This document shows, piece after piece, positions 42,099-50,021 of a stretch of DNA of 64,000 bases (its first letter is position 1; every line of letters starts with the position of its first letter). The notes beneath the pieces are model-generated. The model did no database searches. It was not told the DNA's origin and was given only the letters and a program-made list of their open reading frames with translations. The stretch is from Pseudomonadota bacterium. GTDB taxonomy: Bacteria > Pseudomonadota > Alphaproteobacteria > Sphingomonadales > Sphingomonadaceae. The translations under genes and the position numbers were made by a program. The DNA lies in assembly GCA_023423655.1 (NCBI GenBank), contig JAFAFE010000001.1:310001-374000 (forward strand), read 5' to 3'.

Positions 42099-43259
42099 AT
42101 GAGTGATCTTGAACAATTTCGCGCCGAAACGCGTAGCTGGCTGGAGGCGAACTGCCCGCCCGAAATGCGCGAGCCGATGCGCGAGGAAGGCGATGCGTGT
42201 TGGGGCGGGCGCAACTGGACGTTCCAGAGCGAGGCGCAAAAAGCCTGGCTGGAAGCCTGTGTCGCCAAAGGCTATACCGTCCCCGATTGGCCCAAAGCTT
42301 ATGGCGGCGCTGGGCTGTCGCCCGCCGAAGCCAAAATTTTGAAGCAGGAAATGACGCGGATTAATGCGCGTTCGCCTTTATCCTCCTTCGGCATCTGGAT
42401 GCTTGGCCCGGCTTTGCTCAAATTCGGCACCGAGGAACAGAAGGTCCATTATCTGGGCCAGATTGCGCGCGGCGAAATCCGCTGGTGCCAGGGCTATTCG
42501 GAGCCGGGCTCTGGATCGGACCTTGTATCCTTGCAAACCTTTGGCGAAGACAAAGGCGATCATTGGGTCGTCAATGGCCAGAAAATCTGGACCAGCTATG
42601 CCGACAAGGCCGACTGGATTTTCTGCCTCGTGCGCACCGACAAGGGCAATAAATATCAGGGCATCAGCTTCCTGTTGTTCGACATGGAAAGCCCCGGCGT
42701 TTCGACCAAGCCGATCAAGCTTATCTCCGGCAATTCGCCTTTCTGCGAAACCTTCTTCGACAATGTGGAAGTCCCCAAGGACCAGATTGTCGGCGAATTG
42801 AACCGCGGTTGGGACGTCGCCAAATATCTGCTCGGCCATGAACGCGAAATGATTTCCGCGACCGGCGGCGGCGACCGCGCAGGCTCGCTCGGCAAAGCCT
42901 ATAAAGCGGTGGTTGCCGATGACCCGATGCTGCGCGCGCAAATGGCGAATTTTGACGTAGATGCGCTGGCTTTTGCCGCGATGATGGAAAAATTTATCGA
43001 CGAAATCAAAGTCGGCAAAGGCCATCCCGCCCAGCCCAATATGCTGAAATATGCAGGCACCGAACTCAACAAGCAGCGTCACGAACTGGTGATGGCGGCG
43101 GGCGGATCGGACGCGCTGGAATGGGATAGTGAAGCATCGGGCGGCGGCGGCAAACCGCGCGCGTGGCTCCGCACCAAAGCCAATAGCATCGAAGGCGGCA
43201 CGAGCGAAGTCATGCTCAACGTCATCGCCAAACGCATCCTCGATTTGCCGGGAGCGTAA
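42099..43259 (+). CDS. Acyl-CoA dehydrogenase, first of a pair
   Basis: This 386-residue FAD enzyme introduces the alpha-beta double bond in an acyl-CoA. FAD-binding blocks WCQGYSEPGSGSDLVSLQT and VNGQKIWTSYADKADW are intact. The C-terminal NSIEGGTSEVMLNVIAKRIL is the typical last helix region. The N terminus begins a few residues before the first helix (LEQFRAETRSWLEANCPPEM). Together with the next gene it forms a same-strand pair, as in heteromeric dehydrogenases used for branched or steroid-like chains. The pair is divergent from the ACAD11-like gene across a 242-bp region that must hold both promoters. Confidence 0.93.
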   Translation: MSDLEQFRAETRSWLEANCPPEMREPMREEGDACWGGRNWTFQSEAQKAWLEACVAKGYTVPDWPKAYGGAGLSPAEAKILKQEMTRINARSPLSSFGIWMLGPALLKFGTEEQKVHYLGQIARGEIRWCQGYSEPGSGSDLVSLQTFGEDKGDHWVVNGQKIWTSYADKADWIFCLVRTDKGNKYQGISFLLFDMESPGVSTKPIKLISGNSPFCETFFDNVEVPKDQIVGELNRGWDVAKYLLGHEREMISATGGGDRAGSLGKAYKAVVADDPMLRAQMANFDVDALAFAAMMEKFIDEIKVGKGHPAQPNMLKYAGTELNKQRHELVMAAGGSDALEWDSEASGGGGKPRAWLRTKANSIEGGTSEVMLNVIAKRILDLPGA

Positions 43260-43271
43260 CATTCATGTGGG

Positions 43272-43362
43272 CGTCATTCCCGCGAAAGCGGGAATCCATC
43301 TCCTGACCGCACCGCAAACCAAACGGTTCGGAGATGGATCCCCGGTCAAGCCGGGGATGACG
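43272..43362. repeat. Family A repeat, copy 4
   Basis: A full unit from CGTCATTCCCGCGAAAGCGG to CCGGGGATGACG fills nearly the whole gap between two acyl-CoA dehydrogenase genes that are otherwise expected to be co-transcribed. Confidence 0.95.
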
Positions 43363-43388
43363 GTAATAAAAATCAACGGGAGCTTTTC

Positions 43389-44528
43389 ATGCCCTTATAT
43401 CATACCGACGATCAAGCGATGCTGGCCGACACCGCAAAGCCTTTCATGGCCGAAGAAGGCAGTATCGCAAAGCAATTGCGCCATTGGCGCGACATCAACT
43501 GCAAGGATGGTTTCGGCCATGGCTTGTGGAAGCAATTTGCCGAAATAGGTTTTACCGGGATGCTCGCCGATGGAGCCGATGGCGGGCTTGGCATGGGCCA
43601 TGTCGAAGCGGGCATTGTGCTGGAAGAAATCGGCCGCAATCTGACGCCCTCGCCTTTCCTCACCACCGGCGTGGTCGGCGTGACGGCGCTCAAAGCCGCC
43701 GATGCCGACACCAAGGCGCGCTGGCTCCCCGGCATTATTTCGGGCGACACGGTGCTGGGCATTGCGATTGATGAAGGCGCCAAGCACCGCCCTGCGCATA
43801 TCGCGATGGAAGCGGCGCGCGCGGGCAATGGCTTCAAACTTAATGGCAAGAAGCAGTTCGTCGTGCAGGGTGGCTCGGCCGATATGCTAATCGTCGCCGC
43901 GCGAACTGCTGGCGCTGCGGGTGAAACCGATGGCCTTACCCTGTTTGCCGTGCCGACCGATGCGGCGGGGCTCGCCCGTGACAGTGTGGCGCTGGTCGAT
44001 GCGAGCAAGGCCGCCCATGTCACCTTCGACAATGTTGAGGTGGATGCCGGTGCGGTCATCGGCGAAGTCGACGGCGGCTGGACCACACTCACCAAAATGC
44101 TTGCGGCGGGGCGCATCGGCGCGGCGGCGGAAAGCGTCGGCGTCGGGCTTGGCGCGTTCGGCATGACCACCGATTATCTGAAGCAGCGCAAGCAGTTCGA
44201 CCGGCTGATCGGGGAATTCCAGGCGTTGCAGCACCGTGCGGCGCATCTTTATTCGGAAATCGAAATTGCGCGTGCGGCAGTGATGAAAGCCCAGCAACTG
44301 CTCGACGAAGGCGATGCCAAGGCCGAATTGTTCGTCTCGGTCGCCAAGGCCAAAGCCGCCAAGGCCGCCAACTTGGCTGTGCGTGAAGGCGTGCAGATGC
44401 ACGGCGGCATCGGCATGACCGACGAATATGATATCGGCCTCTACATGAAACGCGAACGCGCGCTCACCGAATTTTTCGGCGATGCGAACTACCACGCCAA
44501 CCGCGTGGCAGAATTGAGCGGATATTGA
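43389..44528 (+). CDS. Acyl-CoA dehydrogenase, second of a pair
   Basis: This 379-residue acyl-CoA dehydrogenase family protein is more diverged than its neighbour. It keeps the FAD-proximal FKLNGKKQFVVQGGSADMLIV block and the helical core LKQRKQFDRLIGEFQALQHRAA. The C-terminal QMHGGIGMTDEYDIGLYMKR motif is present, but it lacks a classical TEP-GSD loop. The equivalent is AIDEGAKHRPAHIAMEA. Such subunits often form alpha2-beta2 complexes in which only one partner holds the catalytic base. Its start ATG lies 27 bases after a repeat, with GGGAGC upstream. Confidence 0.9.
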   Translation: MPLYHTDDQAMLADTAKPFMAEEGSIAKQLRHWRDINCKDGFGHGLWKQFAEIGFTGMLADGADGGLGMGHVEAGIVLEEIGRNLTPSPFLTTGVVGVTALKAADADTKARWLPGIISGDTVLGIAIDEGAKHRPAHIAMEAARAGNGFKLNGKKQFVVQGGSADMLIVAARTAGAAGETDGLTLFAVPTDAAGLARDSVALVDASKAAHVTFDNVEVDAGAVIGEVDGGWTTLTKMLAAGRIGAAAESVGVGLGAFGMTTDYLKQRKQFDRLIGEFQALQHRAAHLYSEIEIARAAVMKAQQLLDEGDAKAELFVSVAKAKAAKAANLAVREGVQMHGGIGMTDEYDIGLYMKRERALTEFFGDANYHANRVAELSGY

Positions 44529-44534
44529 TTTGCA

Positions 44535-44842
44535 AAACCCCTCCCCATCAGGGGAGGGGCAGTGAAGCCTTATTGCTGCAAGCAATTAGGCGAGTGGGGT
44601 GGGGTTTTTCGGCCTAGGCTGTGCCAGACGGACAGACCCCACCCCAACCCAGTTTACCTCCTGCGGGTCGGGGGGGGCCGGGGGGGGGCCCGCCCCGACC
44701 CGCAGGAGATAAACTCCTAAAGGGGAGGGGCTTTACGGCGCTAAATGAGCGTCAGCGAAATTAGGCCGGCGGGATGGGCCGGTTAGCACCGACATTGCGA
44801 CCACACCCACCCCCGACCCCTCCCGCACGCGGGAGGGGAGAT
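44535..44842. repeat. Composite GC-rich repeat region (family B and a large palindrome)
   Basis: The 335-bp gap before the next SDR contains a CCCCTCCCC...GGGGAGGGG unit, the 23-bp-arm palindrome at 44651-44715, and a right-hand family B half ending CCCTCCCGCACGCGGGAGGG at 44,819-44,839. No gene is seen. Confidence 0.85.
44651..44715. repeat. Large palindrome with 23-bp arms and G8/G9 loop
   Basis: Arms 44651-44673 and 44693-44715 are inverted copies with a single mismatch. The loop contains runs of eight and nine G separated by CC, followed by CCCGCC. Such a structure could stall polymerases, and part of the G tracts could be an assembly artefact. Confidence 0.85.
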
Positions 44843-44863
44843 ATGATCGAAAGGAATGATGCC

Positions 44864-45667
44864 ATGAACCTCACCGACCTTTTCTCCCTTGAAGGCCGCA
44901 TTGCGCTTGTTACCGGCGGATCGCGCGGGATTGGCAAGATGATTGTCGAAGGCTTTCTCTCAGCTGGCGCGGCGCGCGTCTATATCAGCGCGCGCAAAAT
45001 CCCGCAGGTTGAAGAGGCGGTCGCGGATTTTAACAATCGCTATCCCGGCAAGGTCATCGGCGTGCCCATGGATATTTCGACCGTCGAAGGGTGCCGCGCA
45101 CTCGCCGCCGACATCGCCGCGCGCGAGGGCAAGCTTGACATATTGGTCAATAATGCGGGCGCGGCATGGGGCGTCCCGTTCGAAGAATTTCCCGAAGAGG
45201 GCTGGGACAAGGTGATGGACCTCAACGTCAAATCGCCTTTCTTCCTGACGCAAGCGCTGCATGGCCTCCTCAAAGCGGGCGGCGCGGACGGGCGTCCGGC
45301 CAAGGTCATCAATATCGGGTCGATTGACGGCCAGCGGCTCAATCCGTGGGAAACCTATAGCTATCATGCGTCGAAGGCTGCGATCCTCTATCTCACCAAG
45401 CGTCTCGCCGCGCGGCTGATCACTGACAATATTGTCGTGACCGCCATTGCGCCGGGCGCGTTCCAGTCGGAGATGAACAAGGCCGCGCGCGACCATGCCG
45501 AAGCCGTCGGCGCCCGCATCCCCGCCCGCCGCATCGGCACGGCAGAAGATATGGCCGCAGGGGCCGTCTATCTCGCCAGCCGCGCGGGCGATTATGTCGT
45601 CGGCGAAACGCTTACCATTGATGGCGGTCTGGTCAGCGCGGATTTGAAGACGAGTATTGATGGGTAG
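44864..45667 (+). CDS. SDR-family oxidoreductase
   Basis: This 267-residue classical SDR has TGGSRGIGKMI as cofactor loop, NNAGAAWG, INIGSIDG with the catalytic Ser, and Tyr/Lys in YSYHASKAA. PGAFQSEMNK and the final GGLVSADL are also typical. The Arg in the cofactor loop suggests NADP. ATG 44864 has AAAGGA eight bases upstream. An ATG at 44843 would add seven residues. It follows the paired acyl-CoA dehydrogenases and may take part in the same catabolic route. Confidence 0.9.
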   Translation: MNLTDLFSLEGRIALVTGGSRGIGKMIVEGFLSAGAARVYISARKIPQVEEAVADFNNRYPGKVIGVPMDISTVEGCRALAADIAAREGKLDILVNNAGAAWGVPFEEFPEEGWDKVMDLNVKSPFFLTQALHGLLKAGGADGRPAKVINIGSIDGQRLNPWETYSYHASKAAILYLTKRLAARLITDNIVVTAIAPGAFQSEMNKAARDHAEAVGARIPARRIGTAEDMAAGAVYLASRAGDYVVGETLTIDGGLVSADLKTSIDG

Positions 45668-45684
45668 GCCGAATTTGGCACCCT

Positions 45685-45771
45685 CGTCATTCCCGGCTTG
45701 ACCGGTAATCCATCTCCTGACGCTTAAAATTACAGGGCAGCAGATGGATTCCCGCTTTCGCGGGAATGACG
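45685..45771. repeat. Family A repeat, copy 5
   Basis: The copy runs from CGTCATTCCCGGCTTGACCG to CGCGGGAATGACG. It lies between the SDR and a second, partial copy. Confidence 0.92.
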
Positions 45772-45851
45772 AAATATGTTGGGGCCGCCTTATCGAAAAT
45801 TGGATAGGCTTTCCCGAAATTCGCTGCACAAAATTCGCTATACAGGGGAGA

Positions 45852-45921
45852 GTCCATCTCCTGACCCTGCCTGCAAACCGGACGGTCAGGAGATGGATCC
45901 CCGGTCAAGCCGGGGATGACG
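45852..45921. repeat. Family A repeat, copy 6 (left hairpin missing)
   Basis: The copy starts at GTCCATCTCC and ends GGGGATGACG, retaining only the right hairpin. No gene is visible in 45,668-45,990. Confidence 0.85.
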
Positions 45922-45990
45922 AAGGAGAGAGAGGATAGACAGGGTTTCTCTCTTCGCTACACTGGGCATTATACCACGGAGAGTCGCGCT

Positions 45991-46476
45991 ATGAACCGCA
46001 CTATTTTGCTAGCCTTCCCGCTCACCGCTGCGCTTGCGCTCGGTGCGTGCAACAAACAGCCTGCGGGCGAGGCACCTGCCGCGCGCGAAGGGCAAGGCGC
46101 GACCGCTACCACTACCAGCTCGGCCAATGGCGCGGTCCGCGCGAGCGCGTCGGGCATTGATATTGACGGCGATGATTTCGACATTGACGGCGTGGACCTC
46201 TATCCCGGATCGCATATCCGCGCGATGAATGTCGATGCGGTCAACAAGGCAGGCGCCAAAGTCTCGACGGTCAAGGCAAGCTTTGAAAGCCCGACCGACG
46301 CCAAGACGCTGGCCGACTGGTTCGATGCGGAAATGAAGAAGGAAAAATTCACCTTCACCCGTTCGGGCTATACGCTCAGCGGCACCACCGATGATGGCGA
46401 TGCGTTTACGCTCACCATTTCCGACCTTGGTGGCGGCAAGGCCAATGGCCATGTGGTGATTACCGACAAGGATTGA
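45991..46476 (+). CDS. Hypothetical lipoprotein
   Basis: This 161-residue precursor has a lipoprotein signal and lipobox LGAC (MNRTILLAFPLTAALALGAC). A Ala/Thr/Ser linker is followed by an acidic repeat-like stretch GIDIDGDDFDIDGVDLYPG and an alpha/beta domain (AKTLADWFDAEMKKEKFTFTRSGY...). It is probably bound to a membrane facing the periplasm. No catalytic motif is visible and no family name is known to me. GGAGAG lies nine bases before the ATG. Confidence 0.75.
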   Translation: MNRTILLAFPLTAALALGACNKQPAGEAPAAREGQGATATTTSSANGAVRASASGIDIDGDDFDIDGVDLYPGSHIRAMNVDAVNKAGAKVSTVKASFESPTDAKTLADWFDAEMKKEKFTFTRSGYTLSGTTDDGDAFTLTISDLGGGKANGHVVITDKD

Positions 46477-46564
46477 CACCGCCCCGCGCGCGCCTCGCGA
46501 ACCGGTGGAAAAGGGGCGTTACAGCAGTTGACCTTGGCGCATCGGCCCCTTATTTGCGCGGGAC

Positions 46565-46634
46565 AAGAGGACGACCTCTTCCCCGCCAAGGGACTATTGA
46601 CCGCCGGGACGGCCCGGCCCTTTTGAAAGGAGGG
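46565..46634 (+). promoter_or_regulatory. Guanidine-II (mini-ykkC) riboswitch
   Basis: There are two adjacent perfect stem-loops with ACGR tetraloops: AAGAGG-ACGA-CCTCTT (46565-46580) and GCCGGG-ACGG-CCCGGC (46603-46618). They are joined by a 22-base linker and followed by the Shine-Dalgarno AAGGAGGG (46627-46634). This is the defining architecture of the mini-ykkC class, in which the two ACGR loops bind guanidinium and free the ribosome binding site. The downstream gene is the expected guanidinium exporter. Confidence 0.93.
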
Positions 46635-46641
46635 CCGCTTC

Positions 46642-46965
46642 ATGGCCTGGATTTTACTTGTGGTAGCCGGCATTTTTGAAATCATTTGGGCGTCGGCAAT
46701 GAAACATTCCGAAGGTTTCACCAAATTGGGGCCGAGCGCGATTACCCTCGGCGCGATGATTATCAGCTTCGGCCTGCTCGCCGCCGCGATGCGCCAGTTG
46801 CCGCTGGGCACAGCCTATATGATCTGGACCGGAATCGGCGCGATCGGTGCATTCATTTATGGCGTGGTCGCGCTGAATGAACCGGCCAATGCGATGCGCA
46901 TCGGTGCTGCCGCGCTCATCGTTACCGGCATCGCCGTGATGAAGTTCGCAACGCCTGCCACTTAA
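46642..46965 (+). CDS. sugE: SMR-family guanidinium exporter (SugE/Gdx)
   Basis: This 107-residue, four-helix small multidrug resistance protein works as a dual-topology dimer in the inner membrane. The essential Glu13 lies in GIFEIIWASAMKHSEGF, and the WASAMKHS sequence is the SugE/Gdx signature that separates guanidinium/H+ exporters from EmrE-type drug pumps. The start is set by the strong AAGGAGGG seven bases upstream. A guanidine-II riboswitch precedes it, so expression should rise when guanidinium accumulates. No urea carboxylase-type guanidine degradation genes are adjacent. Confidence 0.94.
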   Translation: MAWILLVVAGIFEIIWASAMKHSEGFTKLGPSAITLGAMIISFGLLAAAMRQLPLGTAYMIWTGIGAIGAFIYGVVALNEPANAMRIGAAALIVTGIAVMKFATPAT

Positions 46966-47041
46966 AGGAACCCGCAAGCAAAGCCGATGTGCCTTAATAT
47001 CCGCATTGCGGGGGCAATTCGGCTTTGCTAAGGGCGCGTTT

Positions 47042-47239
47042 ATGACCCAGATCCAGCCTCCTGAAACCCTTCGTGTGACCAAAGCCCGCGTGTCCTGCGA
47101 CGGCGCGACCGATATTCCGGGCGGAGACACGCTCGGCCATCCGCGCGTGTGGCTGGAAATTGACGAAAAAGGCTATGTCGAATGTGGCTATTGCGACCGC
47201 CGCTTCGTGCTGCAAGGCGGCCCCGCCGATCTGGGCTGA
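47042..47239 (+). CDS. Zinc-finger protein of the NDUFS6 (zf-CHCC) family
   Basis: This 65-residue small protein has a C-x(n)-H-x(n)-CGYC zinc site (VSCDG, LGHPRVWLEI, VECGYCDRRFVL). The pattern matches the zf-CHCC domain of the respiratory complex I accessory subunit NDUFS6 and its alphaproteobacterial homologues. ATG 47042 lies 76 bp after sugE. A start at 47006 would add residues without conservation. A role in complex I assembly is inferred from family. Confidence 0.88.
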   Translation: MTQIQPPETLRVTKARVSCDGATDIPGGDTLGHPRVWLEIDEKGYVECGYCDRRFVLQGGPADLG

Positions 47240-47322
47240 GGTTAATCCTCCCTGTCTGTTAAGGGCGGAAAGCCGCTAACTAACTCTAGCCACATCTTGC
47301 GCGCCTACCTATATCGGCTTTT

Positions 47323-48759
47323 ATGACCGATATAATTTCGACTGACCCGCGCCATTTTCTCTATCGTCCCGGCATGTTGGACCCGGATGCCGCCAAGCGG
47401 CTGACGGCCGAGGCGCTTCGCCGCACCGATGATGGTGAACTTTATCTCCAATATACCGCCAACGAAAGTTTCGTGTTTGATGACGGGCGGTTGAAGGCGG
47501 CGGATTATTCGACCAATGGCGGCTTTGGCCTGCGCGGTGTGACCGGCGAGATGACCGGCTTTGCCCATGCCAATGAAATTTCGGAAGCCGCGATCCGCCG
47601 CGCCGCCGATACGCTGGCGCTGCTTGACCCGGCGAACGCCACACCTTCGCCCGCGCCGCAATATACCAACCGCCATCTTTATACCGACGGCAATCCGCTG
47701 GAGCTGGTCCCGTTCGCCGACAAGGTTGCCTTGTGCCAGAAGATCGACGCGCTCGCCCGGTCGAAAGACCCGCGCGTGAGCCAAGTCTCCGCCGTGCTGG
47801 CCGGTTCATGGAGCGTGGTCGAAATCGTCCGCGCCGATGGCTTTCTGGCCACCGACATCCGCCCGATGGTGCGCTTGAATGTCGCGATTGTGGTCGAACA
47901 AAATGGCCGCCGCGAAAGCGGGTCGTTCGGCATTGGCGGGCGCTATCTTTATGGCACATTGTTCGAAGATGCGACCGCCGAGCGCGCGGTCGACAAGGCG
48001 CTCGCCCAAGCGCTCGTCAATCTGGAATCGGTCGATGCGCCTGCGGGCGAAATGACTGTGCTAGTCGGCCCCGGCTGGCCCGGCGTGTTGCTTCATGAAG
48101 CGGTCGGTCATGGCCTTGAAGGCGATTTCAACCGCAAGGGCACTTCGGCCTTTTCGGGGCGTATCGGCGAGCGGGTAGCGGCCCCCGGCGTCACCGTGGT
48201 CGATGATGGCTCGATCATGGACCGGCGCGGCTCGCTTTCGATTGACGATGAAGGCACCCCGACGCAGGAAAATATCCTGATCGAAGACGGTATCCTCAAA
48301 ATGTATATGCAGGACCGGCTAAACGCGCGGTTGATGGGGGTGCCCGCGACCGGCAATGGCCGCCGCGAAAATTACGCTCATGCGCCGATGCCGCGCATGA
48401 CCAACACGTTCATGCGTGGCGGCAATGACGACCCTGCCGAACTGATGAGCCGGGTCAAAAAAGGCATTTATGCGGTAAGCTTTGGCGGCGGGCAGGTCGA
48501 TATTGTGTCGGGCAAATTCGTCTTCTCCTGCACCGAAGCCTATGCGATTGAAAATGGTAAGCTGGGCGCGCCGATCAAGGGCGCAACGCTTATCGGCGAT
48601 GGCCCGACCGCGCTCACCAAGGTCAAGGGCATCGGCAATGATATGGCGCTCGATGAAGGCATCGGCATTTGCGGCAAGGGCGGGCAATCCGTTCCCGCAG
48701 GCGTCGGCCAGCCGACCTTGCTGCTCGAAGGTCTAACCGTCGGAGGCACTGCCGCATGA
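47323..48759 (+). CDS. tldD: Metalloprotease TldD
   Basis: TldD, with TldE (PmbA), forms a zinc-dependent protease that trims peptides such as microcins and CcdA. The 478 residues have the complete family pattern. The HExxxH zinc motif is in LLHEAVGHGLEGD, with the surrounding RRGSLSIDDEGTPTQ, RENYAHAPMPRMTNTFM and the C-terminal GKGGQSVPAGVGQPTLLLEGLTVGG. The stop overlaps the start of the DUF924 gene by four bases (ATGA). pmbA is not in the window. Confidence 0.94.
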   Translation: MTDIISTDPRHFLYRPGMLDPDAAKRLTAEALRRTDDGELYLQYTANESFVFDDGRLKAADYSTNGGFGLRGVTGEMTGFAHANEISEAAIRRAADTLALLDPANATPSPAPQYTNRHLYTDGNPLELVPFADKVALCQKIDALARSKDPRVSQVSAVLAGSWSVVEIVRADGFLATDIRPMVRLNVAIVVEQNGRRESGSFGIGGRYLYGTLFEDATAERAVDKALAQALVNLESVDAPAGEMTVLVGPGWPGVLLHEAVGHGLEGDFNRKGTSAFSGRIGERVAAPGVTVVDDGSIMDRRGSLSIDDEGTPTQENILIEDGILKMYMQDRLNARLMGVPATGNGRRENYAHAPMPRMTNTFMRGGNDDPAELMSRVKKGIYAVSFGGGQVDIVSGKFVFSCTEAYAIENGKLGAPIKGATLIGDGPTALTKVKGIGNDMALDEGIGICGKGGQSVPAGVGQPTLLLEGLTVGGTAA

Positions 48760-49346
48760 GCTATGATGACGAACAGCCGGAGGATGGCTTTATCTCCCCC
48801 GACAGTGTGCCTGCCGATTGGGCGCGCCAGATATTGGCCTTCTGGTTTGACGGGCACGGGCAAAGCGACTGGTTCGGCGGCGGCCCCGCTTTCGATGCCA
48901 AATGCGAGCCTTTTGCGCCGTGGCGCGAGGCTTTGCGTAGCCTCCCCGCCAGCCATTTCCTCGCCAACCCCGATACCGCGCGCGCCGCGATCATCCTGTT
49001 CGACCAGATCCCGCGCAATCTTTACCGCAAGCAGGCCGAAGCCTTTGCAACCGACCAACTCGCCGTGCAAATCGCGCGCGGGGCGGTGGATAAGGGCTTT
49101 GATGAAGGGTTAAGCGATGACGCCCGTGCCTTCCTCTATATGCCGTTTGAACATAGCGAGGATATGGACGACCAGCGCGCTTCGCTCCGCCTCATGAACA
49201 GCATCAACTCCGATTATGGCCAATATGCGCAAGCCCATTATGACATGATAGACCGCTTCGGCCGCTTCCCCCACCGCAACAAGGCGCTCGGCCGCACGGA
49301 TCGTGACGGCGAAGCGGAGGCGATTGCGCAAGGAGAGAATTGGTAG
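48756..49346 (+). CDS. DUF924 family protein
   Basis: This 196-residue cytosolic protein belongs to the DUF924 family. The signature is ILAFWFDGHGQSDWFGGGPAFDAKC near the N terminus, IILFDQIPRNLYRKQAEAFATD in the middle, and a FLYMPFEHSED followed by a helical C terminus with FGRFPHRNKALGR. The biochemical function is unknown. TPR-like helical hairpins are suggested by the family. It starts at ATG 48756 with an ATGA overlap with tldD, so the two genes are co-translated. Confidence 0.88.
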   Translation: MSYDDEQPEDGFISPDSVPADWARQILAFWFDGHGQSDWFGGGPAFDAKCEPFAPWREALRSLPASHFLANPDTARAAIILFDQIPRNLYRKQAEAFATDQLAVQIARGAVDKGFDEGLSDDARAFLYMPFEHSEDMDDQRASLRLMNSINSDYGQYAQAHYDMIDRFGRFPHRNKALGRTDRDGEAEAIAQGENW

Positions 49347-49369
49347 AGGTTTTGCGCGGTGTGTGCGGG

Positions 49370-49905
49370 GTTATTCTGGTTCGCGCGGCGGCGCGGGAGC
49401 GTAAGCAGGTTCGCGCGGAGATGCGGAGATTTTTTGGTTCACGCAGAGACGCAGAGGGCGCAGAGGGGCTGGAATTGAAAAATTCCCTTCGTGCCGAGTA
49501 AGCTCGCAAGAGCCGTATCGAAGCATCTTTTTACACCCAACACCCATCCGTATCTATTTCAAGCACCCTTCGATACGCCTCCTGACGGAGTCTACGCAGG
49601 GCGAACGGGGGAGGAGGAGCCTCTTTTTTCCTCCCTCTTTATTGCATCCAACATCTTTCGCCGCACGCCAGCAAGCTCCCTCCCATCTCTCAAAAATCTC
49701 CGCGCCCCCGCGCCTCCGCGCGAACACTATAATATTATGCGGACCAATATTGCGCCGGATGCAAGGCCGCACCGCATTGGTCAACGCATCCCTCTGCGCC
49801 TCCCTAATCTCTGCGCCTCTGCGTGAAAAAGTCCGCACCCCCCAAAAACTTCGCGCCTTCGCGTCTTCGCGTGAGTCTCAAAAACCTCCGCGTCGACCGC
49901 GTTTA
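49370..49905. repeat. Composite of families C and D repeats, second locus
   Basis: GCGCGGAGATGCGGAGATT and CTCTGCGCCTCTGCGTGAAA-type arms (family C) surround CGTATCGAAG...CTTCGATACG units (family D), as at 21.8-22.3 kb. No gene is convincing in 49,347-50,021, and open frames here translate repeat sequence. Confidence 0.8.
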
Positions 49906-50021
49906 CAACAACCCGAATTCCACCCGCACCCCGCACTCCCCAAGCGCAGGGGAAACTAATCCCCGCCAAACCGTTTTAATCATGGTGAACTGCAAAAGCA
50001 TAAGATATTCCATCGCCTTCC

